DNA from: Mycolicibacterium moriokaense
Lineage (GTDB): Bacteria; Actinomycetota; Actinomycetes; Mycobacteriales; Mycobacteriaceae
Assembly: GCF_003201655.1 (NCBI RefSeq)
Contig: NZ_QJJU01000044.1
Coordinates: 1-32,513 of the forward strand
Direction of reading: 5' to 3'
DNA: 32,513 nucleotides
In this document: positions 1-6,750 of the stretch, one piece after another
Layout of the letters: every line of letters starts with the position of its first letter
Position numbering within the stretch: position 1 is the first letter of the stretch
The notes under the pieces: generated by a model
Seen by the model: only the letters and a program-made list of their open reading frames with translations
The model's database searches: none
Told to the model about the DNA's origin: nothing
Position numbers and translations under genes: made by a program

Positions 1-1
1 A

Positions 2-103
2 TGGCAACACCCTGAGATCGCGGACTACAGCGACACGTCGGCGCGGGCATGGCTGTTCGCCGTCGCCCGCGATGTCATCATCGATGAGCGTGGCACCACA
101 TGA
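2..103 (+). pseudogene. Truncated ECF sigma factor remnant (SigL-like), 5' end outside window
   Basis: The reading frame from base 2 ends at TGA 101-103. It encodes sigma-70 region 2 text: WQHPEI near the left edge, then SARAWLFAVARDVIIDER just before the stop. From memory this matches mycobacterial SigL (AWQHPEV, ARAWLFTVARNMIIDERR) closely. In SigL the DERR motif is followed by a linker and region 4. Here the frame stops three codons after DERG. Scraps of the linker seem to persist out of phase after the stop: RHDRN in one frame at 107-121 and EVAAND in another at 124-141. Region 4, needed for -35 recognition, is absent. The gene is therefore a remnant, unless sequence left of the window changes the picture. 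It cannot be the active sigL itself. Confidence 0.75.
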
Positions 104-150
104 GGTCGCCACGACCGGAATGCGAGGTAGCAGCAAACGACACCCGCGGG

Positions 151-485
151 TCAGTGAGTACAGTCCAGCGACACCGAAATCGACTTGCTGACGACCACGA
201 CGATGACATCGAAGTTGTCGTCGCCCCCGCCGCGCCTGCCCCCGCGGTCCACACGGACGAGCCTGGTCACCGTCTGCGGATTGCGGATGCTGGTCACGGT
301 GCACTGCTCGAGCGGGTCGCTGCCGATCCGGTCCATGTATACGTGATACCCTTCGGCCTCCAGCAAGCCGACGGTTTCGGCGCTGACTGCGCAGCAGACG
401 CCAGGCCTGCCGGTGCGCCCAGCGCCACACTCGCTGCCATCGCCGTTGTAATGACTACTAATGATGGACGTAATGATGGACGCAT
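151..485 (-). pseudogene. Small secreted protein, signal peptide and mature part in different frames
   Basis: From ATG 485 the frame gives a convincing Sec signal peptide: MRPSLRPSL, then a hydrophobic VVITTAMAASVALG stretch, then a GLASA cleavage-like site. This frame then runs out of phase and stops at 294. The mature part resumes in the frame ending at 151 (AETVGLLEAEGYHVYMDRIG, then QCTVTSIRNP, ending in VSKSISVSLDC). One single-base insertion or two-base deletion around 380-400 would explain it. The mature part resembles small exported mycobacterial proteins with a G-Y-x-V-x-x-D-R-x-G core and two Cys. A tandem CGTCCATCATTA repeat lies in codons 2-9. A ribosome site (AGGAGG, then GGGGG) precedes ATG 485. 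A sequencing error could also explain the break. Confidence 0.6.
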
Positions 486-648
486 GACGCGCCCCCTTAC
501 CTCCTATATGGACACCTCGGCCTATCAGTTACATCGGCGCCTGCGCCCAAATCGTTGCTGGGTACGTCCGGTGCCCAACCGCCAACACATTGACGTCCTT
601 CACGGTGGTCTTCCCTTCAGTTCTGATTTGTCAGAGCGGTGTGCGGCC

Positions 649-1863
649 CTATGCGGGTGCGGCGTCGCCCTCTGATCCTGTCGGCGCGGCGGGTGCCTTG
701 ACCGCCTCTAAACACACGGTGACGTCGACGGTGTCTCCGAGCATTGGGGCGCCTCCGGCTAGCATGGGAGTGTCGGTCAGGACGCCGAAGTCGCTACGCT
801 TCAGTTGGATCACGCCTTCGAACCCGGCCACTTCACCGTGACCCATGCCGGGGCTCACGCCGAGAAATGAGAACGCCAATGGTAGGCGTTTGGTGATTCC
901 GCGCAGGGTGAAGTCGATTATGAGCACCCAGTCGTTCTGCCCGGTGCCGTGCATGTCGACCGAGACGAGGGTCGCGGTGGGGGAATCGTCGGCGTCGAAG
1001 ACGTCGGGTGCCCGCAGGTGCTCGTCGCGGGTCGGGTTGCCGGTGTCAACCGACCCGACCGCGATGGTGGCCGCAATGTTCGGAGTTCCGTTCTCGGGCA
1101 CGGTGATCGCCCCGGAGAAGTCGCCGAATCGCCCACGTACTCTGCCGACCATCAGGTGGCGAACCGAGAACGTGATGGAAGAGTGGACGGGGTCGATCGT
1201 CCATGTGCCGGGGGTGAGATCCCGCCCAACCGCCGACGTCACCTGAGTATTCTTCTCGAGTTCGGACGGCAGCTCGTAGAGTTCGCGTAAGACCAGGGCG
1301 TTGCGGGCTTGGATGAGTACGCCGCCCTCGTCGAGACGTCCGAGTTCGATTGGGGCGAAGCCGAGTTCGGTGCACAGTTCGGCTACCGTCGCGCTTGCCG
1401 CGGAGTCGTTGCTGGACACGAAGACCACGCGTTTCCCGAATTCGGGTGGGCGCTTCTCGGCGAGCTGCCTGGCGGCGGTTTGGTTGAAGGACTTGACCAC
1501 CGCGGCGCCCGGAAACGCCTCGGCGTTGTACTCGGTCGACAGGCGGCCGGCGAGGATTTGCTCGGAGTTGGGCACCAGAAACGCGTTCGTCGCGTCGACG
1601 ACGATCTTGCCCGACCAGTCTGGACGGCGCCCACCCAGCTCACGGACCTGGAAGAACGGAATGGCCAAGATGATCACGTCCGCATCCAGGGCCGTGTCGA
1701 GGGTGGCCGATGTGATCGAGGCGGACAGTTCGGTGACGTCGATCGTCTCCGGACCTCGCGTGTTGGCCCAGAGTGCTGGGACGTGGTGGTCGGAGAACCG
1801 TTGCGCCAGAACCGTGCCAACGGTGCCGGTGCCCACGACGGCGTACTGCAGAGTGCTGGTCAT
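649..1863 (-). CDS. F420-reductase-like NAD(P)-binding domain fused to a YceI domain
   Basis: This 404-aa protein has two parts. Residues 1-205 form a Rossmann domain of the NADPH:F420 reductase-like type, with glycine motif GTGTVG at 11-16, VDATNAF at 89-95 and VVKSFNQ at 122-128. Residues about 215-390 form a YceI domain (lipocalin-like barrel that binds polyisoprenoid lipids in E. coli YceI), opening TWTIDPVHSSITFSVRHLMV and ending VDVTVCLEAV. No signal peptide is present, so the YceI part would be cytoplasmic. The start is the ATG at 1863, overlapping the TGA of the DoxX gene (ATGA), which implies translational coupling. A longer frame reaches upstream to 2331 but only shadows that gene. 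The reductase half is paralogous to the proteins at 2279-2905 and 4609-5244. Substrate and cofactor (NADP or F420) are unknown. Confidence 0.88.
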   Translation of the reverse strand: MTSTLQYAVVGTGTVGTVLAQRFSDHHVPALWANTRGPETIDVTELSASITSATLDTALDADVIILAIPFFQVRELGGRRPDWSGKIVVDATNAFLVPNSEQILAGRLSTEYNAEAFPGAAVVKSFNQTAARQLAEKRPPEFGKRVVFVSSNDSAASATVAELCTELGFAPIELGRLDEGGVLIQARNALVLRELYELPSELEKNTQVTSAVGRDLTPGTWTIDPVHSSITFSVRHLMVGRVRGRFGDFSGAITVPENGTPNIAATIAVGSVDTGNPTRDEHLRAPDVFDADDSPTATLVSVDMHGTGQNDWVLIIDFTLRGITKRLPLAFSFLGVSPGMGHGEVAGFEGVIQLKRSDFGVLTDTPMLAGGAPMLGDTVDVTVCLEAVKAPAAPTGSEGDAAPA

Positions 1864-2240
1864 CGCACGACCTCCGCGGTCCGGGCGGCGGCGATGAAGA
1901 CCGCCAGCGCCAGGAATACGGCGTTCACGGGCCACTGCTTGTACTCTGCGCGTCGACCGTGGAACACCGCCGCGCCCACCTGCAGCAGCGCAAGCCCCAC
2001 GGCTGCGGCCGGCGTCAGGATCGGCGCGATGCCGGTGAGCCACGGCACGATCAGACCGAGAGCGCCGGCCACCTCGACGCCGCCGATGAGTTTGATCGAC
2101 GTCGCAGACAACGCCTCGGCGGCGCCAGCCGTGGAGGGGTTCTCCGCTAGGCGCTCCTTGGACTTCAGCAGTTTCGTGCCACCGATAAAGAGATATGCGG
2201 CGGCGAGTAGTACGGACGCGATCCATACCGCGATGTTCAC
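1860..2240 (-). CDS. DoxX-like membrane protein
   Basis: A 126-aa integral membrane protein with about four hydrophobic segments (VWIASVLLAAAYLFIGG at the N-terminus, then VEVAGALGLIVPWL, AAAVGLALLQVGAAVF and AVFLALAVFIAAAR). A DoxX-like layout is seen, including FIGGTKLL after helix 1 and a small-residue-rich helix 2. Such proteins are common near oxidoreductases in actinobacteria. Some take part in thiol or redox-stress complexes, but no substrate can be assigned here. The start is GTG at 2240, preceded on its strand by GAGGAG. The stop overlaps the start of the downstream fusion gene. The reductase at 2279-2905 lies 38 nt upstream, so the three genes probably form one operon. Confidence 0.85.
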   Translation of the reverse strand: MNIAVWIASVLLAAAYLFIGGTKLLKSKERLAENPSTAGAAEALSATSIKLIGGVEVAGALGLIVPWLTGIAPILTPAAAVGLALLQVGAAVFHGRRAEYKQWPVNAVFLALAVFIAAARTAEVVR

Positions 2241-2278
2241 GAGGGCTCCTCGAAGACGTGGGATTGGCGCAGGGCGGC

Positions 2279-2905
2279 TCAGCCGGAGAATTCGGTGGCG
2301 CCGAGTGCGACGTCGAAGTTGTCCAGTCCATGACGGGCGAGGCCCATGAGGACCAGGCCCGTTCCCTCCAGCCAGTGCGCCATGGTCAAGCCGCCGACGT
2401 CCAACGGGCGCAGCCCGAGACTGGCGATGAACTCCGACACGCGCGCCTTGGCCTGCGCATCGTCGCCGGCCATGAACACATCCAACGTCCGACCCTTCTC
2501 CAGGACGTGACCGAAGACGGTGTTGAAGGCCTTCACCACGCGGGCGCCGGCCGGAGCCGCCTTGGCGACTTCCTGGGCGATCGAGGTGTCAGCGGGGAGG
2601 GCGAGCCCGTCGGCATCGGCGTTGAAGGGGTTGCTGATGTCGACGATGACCTTGTCCGCCAACGCGTTTCCGTACTGGGTGATGACCGGCACGACATCGG
2701 CGTACCTCAGGGCCACGATCACGATATCCCCGGCCGGGGCGGCGCCGAACTCTCCCGTCGTGGTGCTGCCGCCGAGAGTCGTGGCGAGGTCAGCTGCCTT
2801 GGACCGATCGCGGCCGATGACCTCGACGGTGTTGCCTCCCACTACCGCCAGCGCGCCGATGGCGCGGGCCATGTTGCCGGTGCCGATGATGCTGATGCTG
2901 CTCAT
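2279..2905 (-). CDS. NADPH-dependent F420 reductase-like oxidoreductase, copy A
   Basis: A 208-aa single-domain Rossmann protein. The N-terminus MSSISIIGTGNMARAIG carries the dinucleotide-binding GTGNM loop, followed by EVIGRDRSKA after strand beta2. The VIVDISNPF and VVKAFNT motifs are those of F420:NADP oxidoreductase-like proteins. The family moves hydride between NADP and F420 or an unidentified acceptor; length is typical. It is the first gene of an operon with the DoxX and YceI-fusion genes, read from a promoter at 2949-2976. It is paralogous to copy B (4609-5244), with a nearly identical start and promoter. The marR that should diverge from it is only a remnant (3000-3145), so control in trans by the MarR at 5341 is plausible. 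Confidence 0.88.
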   Translation of the reverse strand: MSSISIIGTGNMARAIGALAVVGGNTVEVIGRDRSKAADLATTLGGSTTTGEFGAAPAGDIVIVALRYADVVPVITQYGNALADKVIVDISNPFNADADGLALPADTSIAQEVAKAAPAGARVVKAFNTVFGHVLEKGRTLDVFMAGDDAQAKARVSEFIASLGLRPLDVGGLTMAHWLEGTGLVLMGLARHGLDNFDVALGATEFSG

Positions 2906-2948
2906 GAGATGTCCTGTCTTTCCTACTGGATAAAAGGTTGACTACTCC

Positions 2949-2976
2949 ACCATATGTGGATTGGTGACCATGTCAA
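2949..2976 (-). promoter_or_regulatory. Promoter of reductase A operon
   Basis: On the minus strand TTGACA (2976-2971) and TATGGT (2954-2949) are separated by exactly 16 nt. The same hexamers and spacing recur at 5289-5316 before copy B. The -35 lies inside the inverted repeat at 2961-2980. Assignment rests on sequence only. Confidence 0.6.
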
Positions 2977-2980
2977 CCAA
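2961..2980. promoter_or_regulatory. MarR-type operator, copy A
   Basis: TTGGTGACCATGTCAACCAA is an imperfect palindrome (TTGGT/ACCAA outer arms with GAC/GTC inside), a usual size for winged-helix MarR dimers. It overlaps the -35 of the reductase A promoter and is shared, with changes in the centre, with 5301-5320. The likely ligand is the MarR encoded at 5341. Confidence 0.6.
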
Positions 2981-2999
2981 TCCAGGAGGGTCGAGGCGG

Positions 3000-3145
3000 A
3001 TGGAAGCGAACCGCGCGAGCCCGCGTGGACACAGCGTCCCGGCGAGCCTTCTCGCACGCCCGGCATCACCTTTGGCGTGCACGTGCGCCGGGGCCTGTCC
3101 TGGGCCGACTACCGGATCCTGGCGGTGCGTTCCGGGGCGTGGCCA
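3000..3145 (+). pseudogene. marR remnant (duplicate of the gene at 5341)
   Basis: From ATG 3000, with an AGGAGG ribosome site at 2984-2989, the DNA tracks the start of the intact marR at 5341 with many substitutions and small indels. Recognisable pieces are ATGGAAgCGAAC against ATGGAAcCGAAC, a CATCACC/CATCACA block, and the CGGGGCCTGTCCTGGGCCGACTAC region against the corresponding GGCCTGTCCGGTGCCGACTAC part. In one frame the protein reads GLSWADYRILAV, matching GLSGADYEVLAL of the intact MarR. The similarity stops where the SnoaL gene ends at 3146. The wing and dimerisation helices are missing and frames are broken, so no working regulator is made. Confidence 0.72.
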
Positions 3146-3571
3146 TCACTCCTCGTTGGTGCGTAATTCCCAGGGCGGCATGCCGATTGCCTCGGCGAGG
3201 TTGCGCTGCAGCGCAATGCCGGCCGGCAGCGTTCGGTAGAAGATGCTCACGTCGGCGATCTTGCCGTCCGCGTCGAGCAGGACGAAGAAGATGCCGTTGA
3301 CCGCGGCGTCTCCGACTTGAAGCCGGAAGTGCGCGGCGTGGTGGGTCTCTCCGCTGAGGACCTCCATGTAGGTGTCGTCGGAGGACAGTGTGTTGACTTT
3401 CTTGATGGTCTGCACGGCGGCGTCGCGGCCGGTGACCGGCTCATCGCCGAACGGGCCGTACAGCGCCACGTCCTCGGCGAGCAGGCCGGCGAGGGTGTTC
3501 TCGTCGACGCCGCCGTGGATGCAGGCGACGAAGGCCTCCAAGGTGTCGCGGTGCGCGGCGAAGGTGGTCAT
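3146..3571 (-). CDS. SnoaL-like (NTF2-fold) protein, copy A
   Basis: A 141-aa NTF2-fold protein. It has the N-terminal helix pattern HRDTLEAFVACIHGG, the LLAEDVALYGPFGDEPVTGRD strand-turn typical of SnoaL-like proteins, and a C-terminal barrel (FFVLLDADGKIADVSIFYR). SnoaL-like proteins include polyketide cyclases, isomerases and binding proteins; no catalytic set can be assigned here. It closely resembles the protein at 5979-6428, including the GDEPVTGR and VLSGETHHAA motifs. Both genes have the same leader, GGAGTAACC directly before ATG. It is the last gene of the operon reductase B, epimerase, SnoaL. Its end abuts the marR remnant on the other strand. Confidence 0.85.
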   Translation of the reverse strand: MTTFAAHRDTLEAFVACIHGGVDENTLAGLLAEDVALYGPFGDEPVTGRDAAVQTIKKVNTLSSDDTYMEVLSGETHHAAHFRLQVGDAAVNGIFFVLLDADGKIADVSIFYRTLPAGIALQRNLAEAIGMPPWELRTNEE

Positions 3572-3616
3572 GGTTACTCCTCGTGGTGGGGAAAATCGGT
3601 TGGTGCGCCGAGGCCG

Positions 3617-4555
3617 TCAGCTGGCGGCGAAGTAGTGACCGTTATCCAGGTCGGCCATCAGTGCGGGCCGAGTAGGTTCCCAACCCAGGGTCTGGCGGGT
3701 GATGAGGTTGGCGGCCGGGTAGTTCTTCGTGACGAGGCTCGCGAGGGCCCCGAAGTACCCCGGCACCATCAGTTCGTCCACGGGAACGCTGACGACGGGC
3801 AAGTCCAGACGGCTGCCGATGGCCTCGGCGATCTCGCGGAACGAAATGCCCTCGTCCTGGACCGCGTGCCAATACCTGCCGGCCGGACCCTTCTCCAGCG
3901 CCAAGCGGAACAGCGAGGCGACATCGCGGATGTGCACGGCGCTCCACGCGTTCGCGCCGTCTCCGGGGTATCCGGCGAAGCCCTTGTCCTTCGCGAGAGC
4001 GATCAGCTGCGGGAGGAAGCCGGCAGTATCGGTCGTGTCGTGCGCGATGAGCGGAAGCCGCACGATCGATGACCGCACTCCTCGCTCGGCAAGGCCGACT
4101 ACGGTGATTTCCACGACATTGCGCGCCCGCAGGGTGCCTTTGTCCTCCTCCCTGCTGGGAAGGGCCGGGTCCTCCTCGGTGGCCGGCCGGCCCAGTCCCT
4201 GCCCGGGGCCGCCGATGCTGCCGGCCGCGACCAGCGGCTTTCCGGTTCCCGCGAGTGCCTCGCCGTAGGCGAGCATGATCTGGAGTTCGGCGGCGGCCAC
4301 GGCGTCCATCCCGCCGGACGGAAGCAGGTCCTGCCTGTGGGCTACGTGGATGACACCGTCGGAGTCCGCGGCCGCCTCCTTGAGCCCGTCGAGATCCTCG
4401 AGGCTGCCGCGACACACCGTCGCGCCCAGCGCCGACAGGGCCGCCGCGGATTCGTCGGACCGGGCCAGGCCGGTGACGTCGTGCCCGGCGGCGATCAGTT
4501 CGGGGATGATGAGCGAGCCGGCGTGGCCGGTCCCGCCGGTAACGAAAACGCGCAT
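3617..4555 (-). CDS. NAD-dependent epimerase/SDR family protein
   Basis: A 312-aa extended or atypical short-chain dehydrogenase. The N-terminus MRVFVTGGTGHAGSLIIPEL has the TGGTGxxG nucleotide-binding motif (residues 6-13), followed by GLARSDESAAAL after the second strand, which suggests NADP preference. DGVIHVAH and AWSAVHIRDVASLFRLALEK are standard extended-SDR segments. A canonical YxxxK is not evident, as in many atypical SDRs. AAGSIGGPG holds the region where the catalytic Ser normally lies. The start at 4555 has AAGGAGAG nearby. The gene lies 53 nt downstream of reductase B and 45 nt upstream of SnoaL A, so all three should share one transcript. The substrate is not known. Confidence 0.85.
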   Translation of the reverse strand: MRVFVTGGTGHAGSLIIPELIAAGHDVTGLARSDESAAALSALGATVCRGSLEDLDGLKEAAADSDGVIHVAHRQDLLPSGGMDAVAAAELQIMLAYGEALAGTGKPLVAAGSIGGPGQGLGRPATEEDPALPSREEDKGTLRARNVVEITVVGLAERGVRSSIVRLPLIAHDTTDTAGFLPQLIALAKDKGFAGYPGDGANAWSAVHIRDVASLFRLALEKGPAGRYWHAVQDEGISFREIAEAIGSRLDLPVVSVPVDELMVPGYFGALASLVTKNYPAANLITRQTLGWEPTRPALMADLDNGHYFAAS

Positions 4556-4608
4556 GGTGCTCTCCTTTTGATAGGGGGGTGATGGTGATGGTTGGTGGTG
4601 GGTAGCGA

Positions 4609-5244
4609 TCAGCTGAGAATGTTGACGCCAAGAAAGAAGTTGGTGTGCTTGACGGAGTGGGCGACGAGGCCCAGATGCAGCAGGGTGGCGTGCTCCAGGG
4701 CCCGCGCCATCGCCAGCGGCCCGGTGTCCAGCGGGCGCATTCCCATGCTCTCGACGAAGGCCGACACACTCACCTTGGCCTCGGCGTCGTCGCCGGCGAT
4801 GAACACGTCCAATGCGCGACCCTCGGCTGAGCCGGCCGCCACAACATCGGAGGGCAGGGTGTTGAACGCCTTGACGACATGCGCGCCCGCGGGGGCGTCC
4901 TTGGCGATTGCCTGCGCTCCGAACGTGCCCTGCAGGGTGAGAAAGCCGGAAAGATCGGGGGTGATGGGGTTGGTGATGTCGACGATGGCCTTGCCGCCCA
5001 AGGCATTCCCGTAATCGCGGATCACCGCCGCCGCGCTGGCGTACGGCACCGCGAGGATGACCATGTCCCCGGCCGGGGCGGCACCCGTCGTCCCAACCGT
5101 GGCGCCGCTGAGCGCGGCGGCCAATTCCTGGGCCTTGGTCGGGTTACGGCCGATGATCTCGACTGCGTTGCCGCCGGCGAGCGCCCGACCGGCCAGAGCG
5201 CCGGCCATGTTGCCGGTGCCGATGATGCTGATGCTGCTGCTCAT
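4609..5244 (-). CDS. NADPH-dependent F420 reductase-like oxidoreductase, copy B
   Basis: A 211-aa Rossmann protein paralogous to copy A. Shared features are the start MSSSISIIGTGNMAGAL with its GTGNM loop, EIIGRNPTKAQELA after beta2, PAGDMVILAVPYA, AIVDITNPITPD, VVKAFNTL, and a C-terminal helix rich in Leu and Met. It probably uses NADP(H) and either F420 or a small carbonyl or quinone substrate. It heads an operon with the epimerase-like SDR and SnoaL A. It is divergent from marR at 5341 across a 96-bp gap with one operator and one clear promoter, so repression by that MarR is the simplest model. GGGATGC precedes ATG 5244. Confidence 0.88.
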   Translation of the reverse strand: MSSSISIIGTGNMAGALAGRALAGGNAVEIIGRNPTKAQELAAALSGATVGTTGAAPAGDMVILAVPYASAAAVIRDYGNALGGKAIVDITNPITPDLSGFLTLQGTFGAQAIAKDAPAGAHVVKAFNTLPSDVVAAGSAEGRALDVFIAGDDAEAKVSVSAFVESMGMRPLDTGPLAMARALEHATLLHLGLVAHSVKHTNFFLGVNILS

Positions 5245-5288
5245 GACGCATCCCGTCTAGACTCACAGGTGAGAAGGTTGACTCCTCC

Positions 5289-5316
5289 ACCATAGGGGAT
5301 TTGGTAGAGTTGTCAA
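5289..5316 (-). promoter_or_regulatory. Promoter of reductase B operon
   Basis: On the minus strand TTGACA (5316-5311) and TATGGT (5294-5289) are 16 nt apart, identical in hexamers and spacing to the promoter at 2949-2976. The -35 is covered by the operator-like repeat, so a bound MarR would block RNA polymerase. Confidence 0.62.
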
Positions 5317-5320
5317 CCAA
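5301..5320. promoter_or_regulatory. MarR-type operator, copy B
   Basis: TTGGTAGAGTTGTCAACCAA has the same arms as the repeat at 2961-2980. It lies between the divergent reductase B and marR genes and would allow coordinated control and autoregulation. A wider GGTTGAC (5277-5283) / GTCAACC pair also flanks the -10 region. Confidence 0.62.
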
Positions 5321-5340
5321 ACCAGGAGGCGTAGAGGCTG

Positions 5341-5823
5341 ATGGAACCGAACTGGCTGAACGCTCGTGAAGCCCGCGCCTGGCGGGCTTTCGTCGACGCG
5401 CATCACAGACTCGAGGTCCACCTATCCCGACGCTTGCAGGAATCGGGCCTGTCCGGTGCCGACTACGAGGTCCTGGCGTTGCTCTCGGCTCTGGACGGGG
5501 ATCGCATGCCCGCCCGCGACCTGGGCAACGCACTGGGCTGGGAGAAAAGCCGTGTGTCCCACCAGGTTCGGCGCATGCAGACCGACGGTCTGATCAGCCG
5601 TGAACCCAATCCCGACGACGCCCGCAGCACCATGGTCTGCTTGCTGCCGGCCGGCCGCGCTGCCGTCGAGAAGGCGGCGCCCGGGCACGTGGAGGACGTC
5701 CGTCGGAACTTCATCGACCTGATGACCCCCGCTGAACTCGACATGCTTGCCGCCCTCCACGAACGAATACTGCACCACCTCACCAAGGACCACGACTCTT
5801 CCGCCGCAGACAAGCGCTCATAG
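5341..5823 (+). CDS. MarR family transcriptional regulator
   Basis: A 160-aa winged-helix regulator of usual MarR length. The N-terminal helix (LNAREARAWRAFVDAHHRLEV) is followed by GLSGADYEVLALLS, the helix-turn-helix and recognition region MPARDLGNALGWEKSRVSHQ, then a beta-wing with DGLISREPNPDDARS, where the D-R pair is the classic MarR wing signature. A C-terminal dimerisation helix pair (LDMLAALHERILHHL) closes the protein. No cysteine is evident in the N-terminal sensing region, so a thiol-switch mode is not suggested. AGGAGG at 5324-5329 precedes ATG 5341. The gene is divergent from the reductase B operon and likely controls it, and possibly the reductase A operon through the matching operator. 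Confidence 0.92.
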   Translation: MEPNWLNAREARAWRAFVDAHHRLEVHLSRRLQESGLSGADYEVLALLSALDGDRMPARDLGNALGWEKSRVSHQVRRMQTDGLISREPNPDDARSTMVCLLPAGRAAVEKAAPGHVEDVRRNFIDLMTPAELDMLAALHERILHHLTKDHDSSAADKRS

Positions 5824-5901
5824 CCAAGCGCTCCACAGATGACACTCAAGGTCGCTGACGTCGATGGTCAGAGTACGTTCGTCGAACTTGATGCTTCTCA
5901 T
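5818..5901 (-). CDS. Possible 27-aa small ORF, function unknown
   Basis: ATG 5901 to TGA 5818 encodes MRSIKFDERTLTIDVSDLE followed by CHLWSAWL. AGGACAAGG lies 8-16 nt before the start. The stop overlaps the last codons of marR on the other strand. The leader (ACAGGACA, then TATCTCATGAG) resembles the leader of reductase A (ACAGGACATCTCATGAG). It may therefore be a third, mostly lost copy of that start region. It could be a genuine small gene or a fragment; low certainty. Confidence 0.25.
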   Translation of the reverse strand: MRSIKFDERTLTIDVSDLECHLWSAWL

Positions 5902-5978
5902 GAGATACCTTGTCCTGTAGTGACATTCGCGTCATGCCCCTTGTCGCCAGATCCGGCACCCGGCCCCGCCCCGGCCGA

Positions 5979-6428
5979 CTAGTCCCGAGTCTCAGCGAAC
6001 GTTGACTCCCTGTGCGTGAGGAGTTCCCATGGCTGCATGCCAAGCAGACCAGCAAGGCGCCGCTGCATCTGGACGCCGGACGGCAGCGGGCGCCACCATA
6101 TGGTCACCTCGGCGATCTTGCCGTCGGCGTCGAGCAGGATGTAGTCCATCCCGTCGACCACGGTGTCTTCGACCTGCAGCCGGAAGTACGCGGCGTGGTG
6201 CGTCTCGCCGCTGAGTACTTCCTTGTAGGTGAGGTCGGCCGCCACCGCGCCGACCCCCTGCATGGCTTCCAGGACTGCCTCGCGGCCGGTGACTGGCTCA
6301 TCGCCGAGTGGGCTGTACAGCACCACGTCCTCGGCGAGGATTGCGGAGAGGGCGTCTTTGTCTGCGCCGCCGTGCATCGTGTCGACGAAGGCCTCCACGG
6401 TGTCGCGGTGCGGGGTGAACGTGGTCAT
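5979..6428 (-). CDS. SnoaL-like (NTF2-fold) protein, copy B
   Basis: A 149-aa protein paralogous to the one at 3146. It shares HRDTVEAFVDTMHGG, ILAEDVVLYSPLGDEPVTGRE, VLSGETHHAAYFRLQVED and LLDADGKIAEVTIWWRPLPSG. The extra C-terminal residues (STFAETRD) are not found in copy A. The NTF2-like cone fold binds small hydrophobic ligands; a catalytic role is unproven. The start is placed at 6428, where AAGGAGTAACC precedes ATG exactly as in copy A. Codons upstream to 6641 are open but lack coding character. It is single rather than part of the reductase operons, facing marR across about 155 bp. Confidence 0.85.
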   Translation of the reverse strand: MTTFTPHRDTVEAFVDTMHGGADKDALSAILAEDVVLYSPLGDEPVTGREAVLEAMQGVGAVAADLTYKEVLSGETHHAAYFRLQVEDTVVDGMDYILLDADGKIAEVTIWWRPLPSGVQMQRRLAGLLGMQPWELLTHRESTFAETRD

Positions 6429-6750
6429 GGTTACTCCTTGAGTCATTGTTGCGCGTGGTGTGTGAGACCTGATCGATGCGCTAGCCCGATCGAAGTCGGT
6501 GTGCCAGGTCTTTGAGGTGTGAAATGAACTCGCCGATCGAGAATCAATGCAATCAATTCTCGCTAGCGCCATAGTGATTGGTTGTGGTGGACGACTGCGC
6601 TGAGCGGCCCTATGGGCCCGGCCGTGCGATGCCCCGAACAAGCTGACGCACAGGGGATCTCCCGGGATCGGAAGGCCGGTACTGTTCTGCGCTGGTGGCC
6701 GCGGTCCGGTGCGCGACGTCCTCGCCGGCGTCCATGCCGTGGTCGTTCAC
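6429..6750. other. Intergenic region with one inverted repeat
   Basis: No convincing gene is seen in these 322 bases. At 6539-6561 GAGAAT and ATTCTC form arms around an 11-nt AT-rich centre (CAATGCAATCA), a possible regulator site for the SnoaL B gene. The rest is GC-rich and without clear promoter hexamers. Confidence 0.4.

Noticed and set aside
1864..2331. N-terminal extension of the YceI-fusion frame to 560 aa
   Set aside because: Arg-rich low-complexity text in another frame of the DoxX gene; the ATG at 1863 overlapping the DoxX stop is the natural start.
1309..2349. 346-codon plus-strand frame
   Set aside because: Antisense to the reductase-YceI and DoxX genes; composition is shadow-like.
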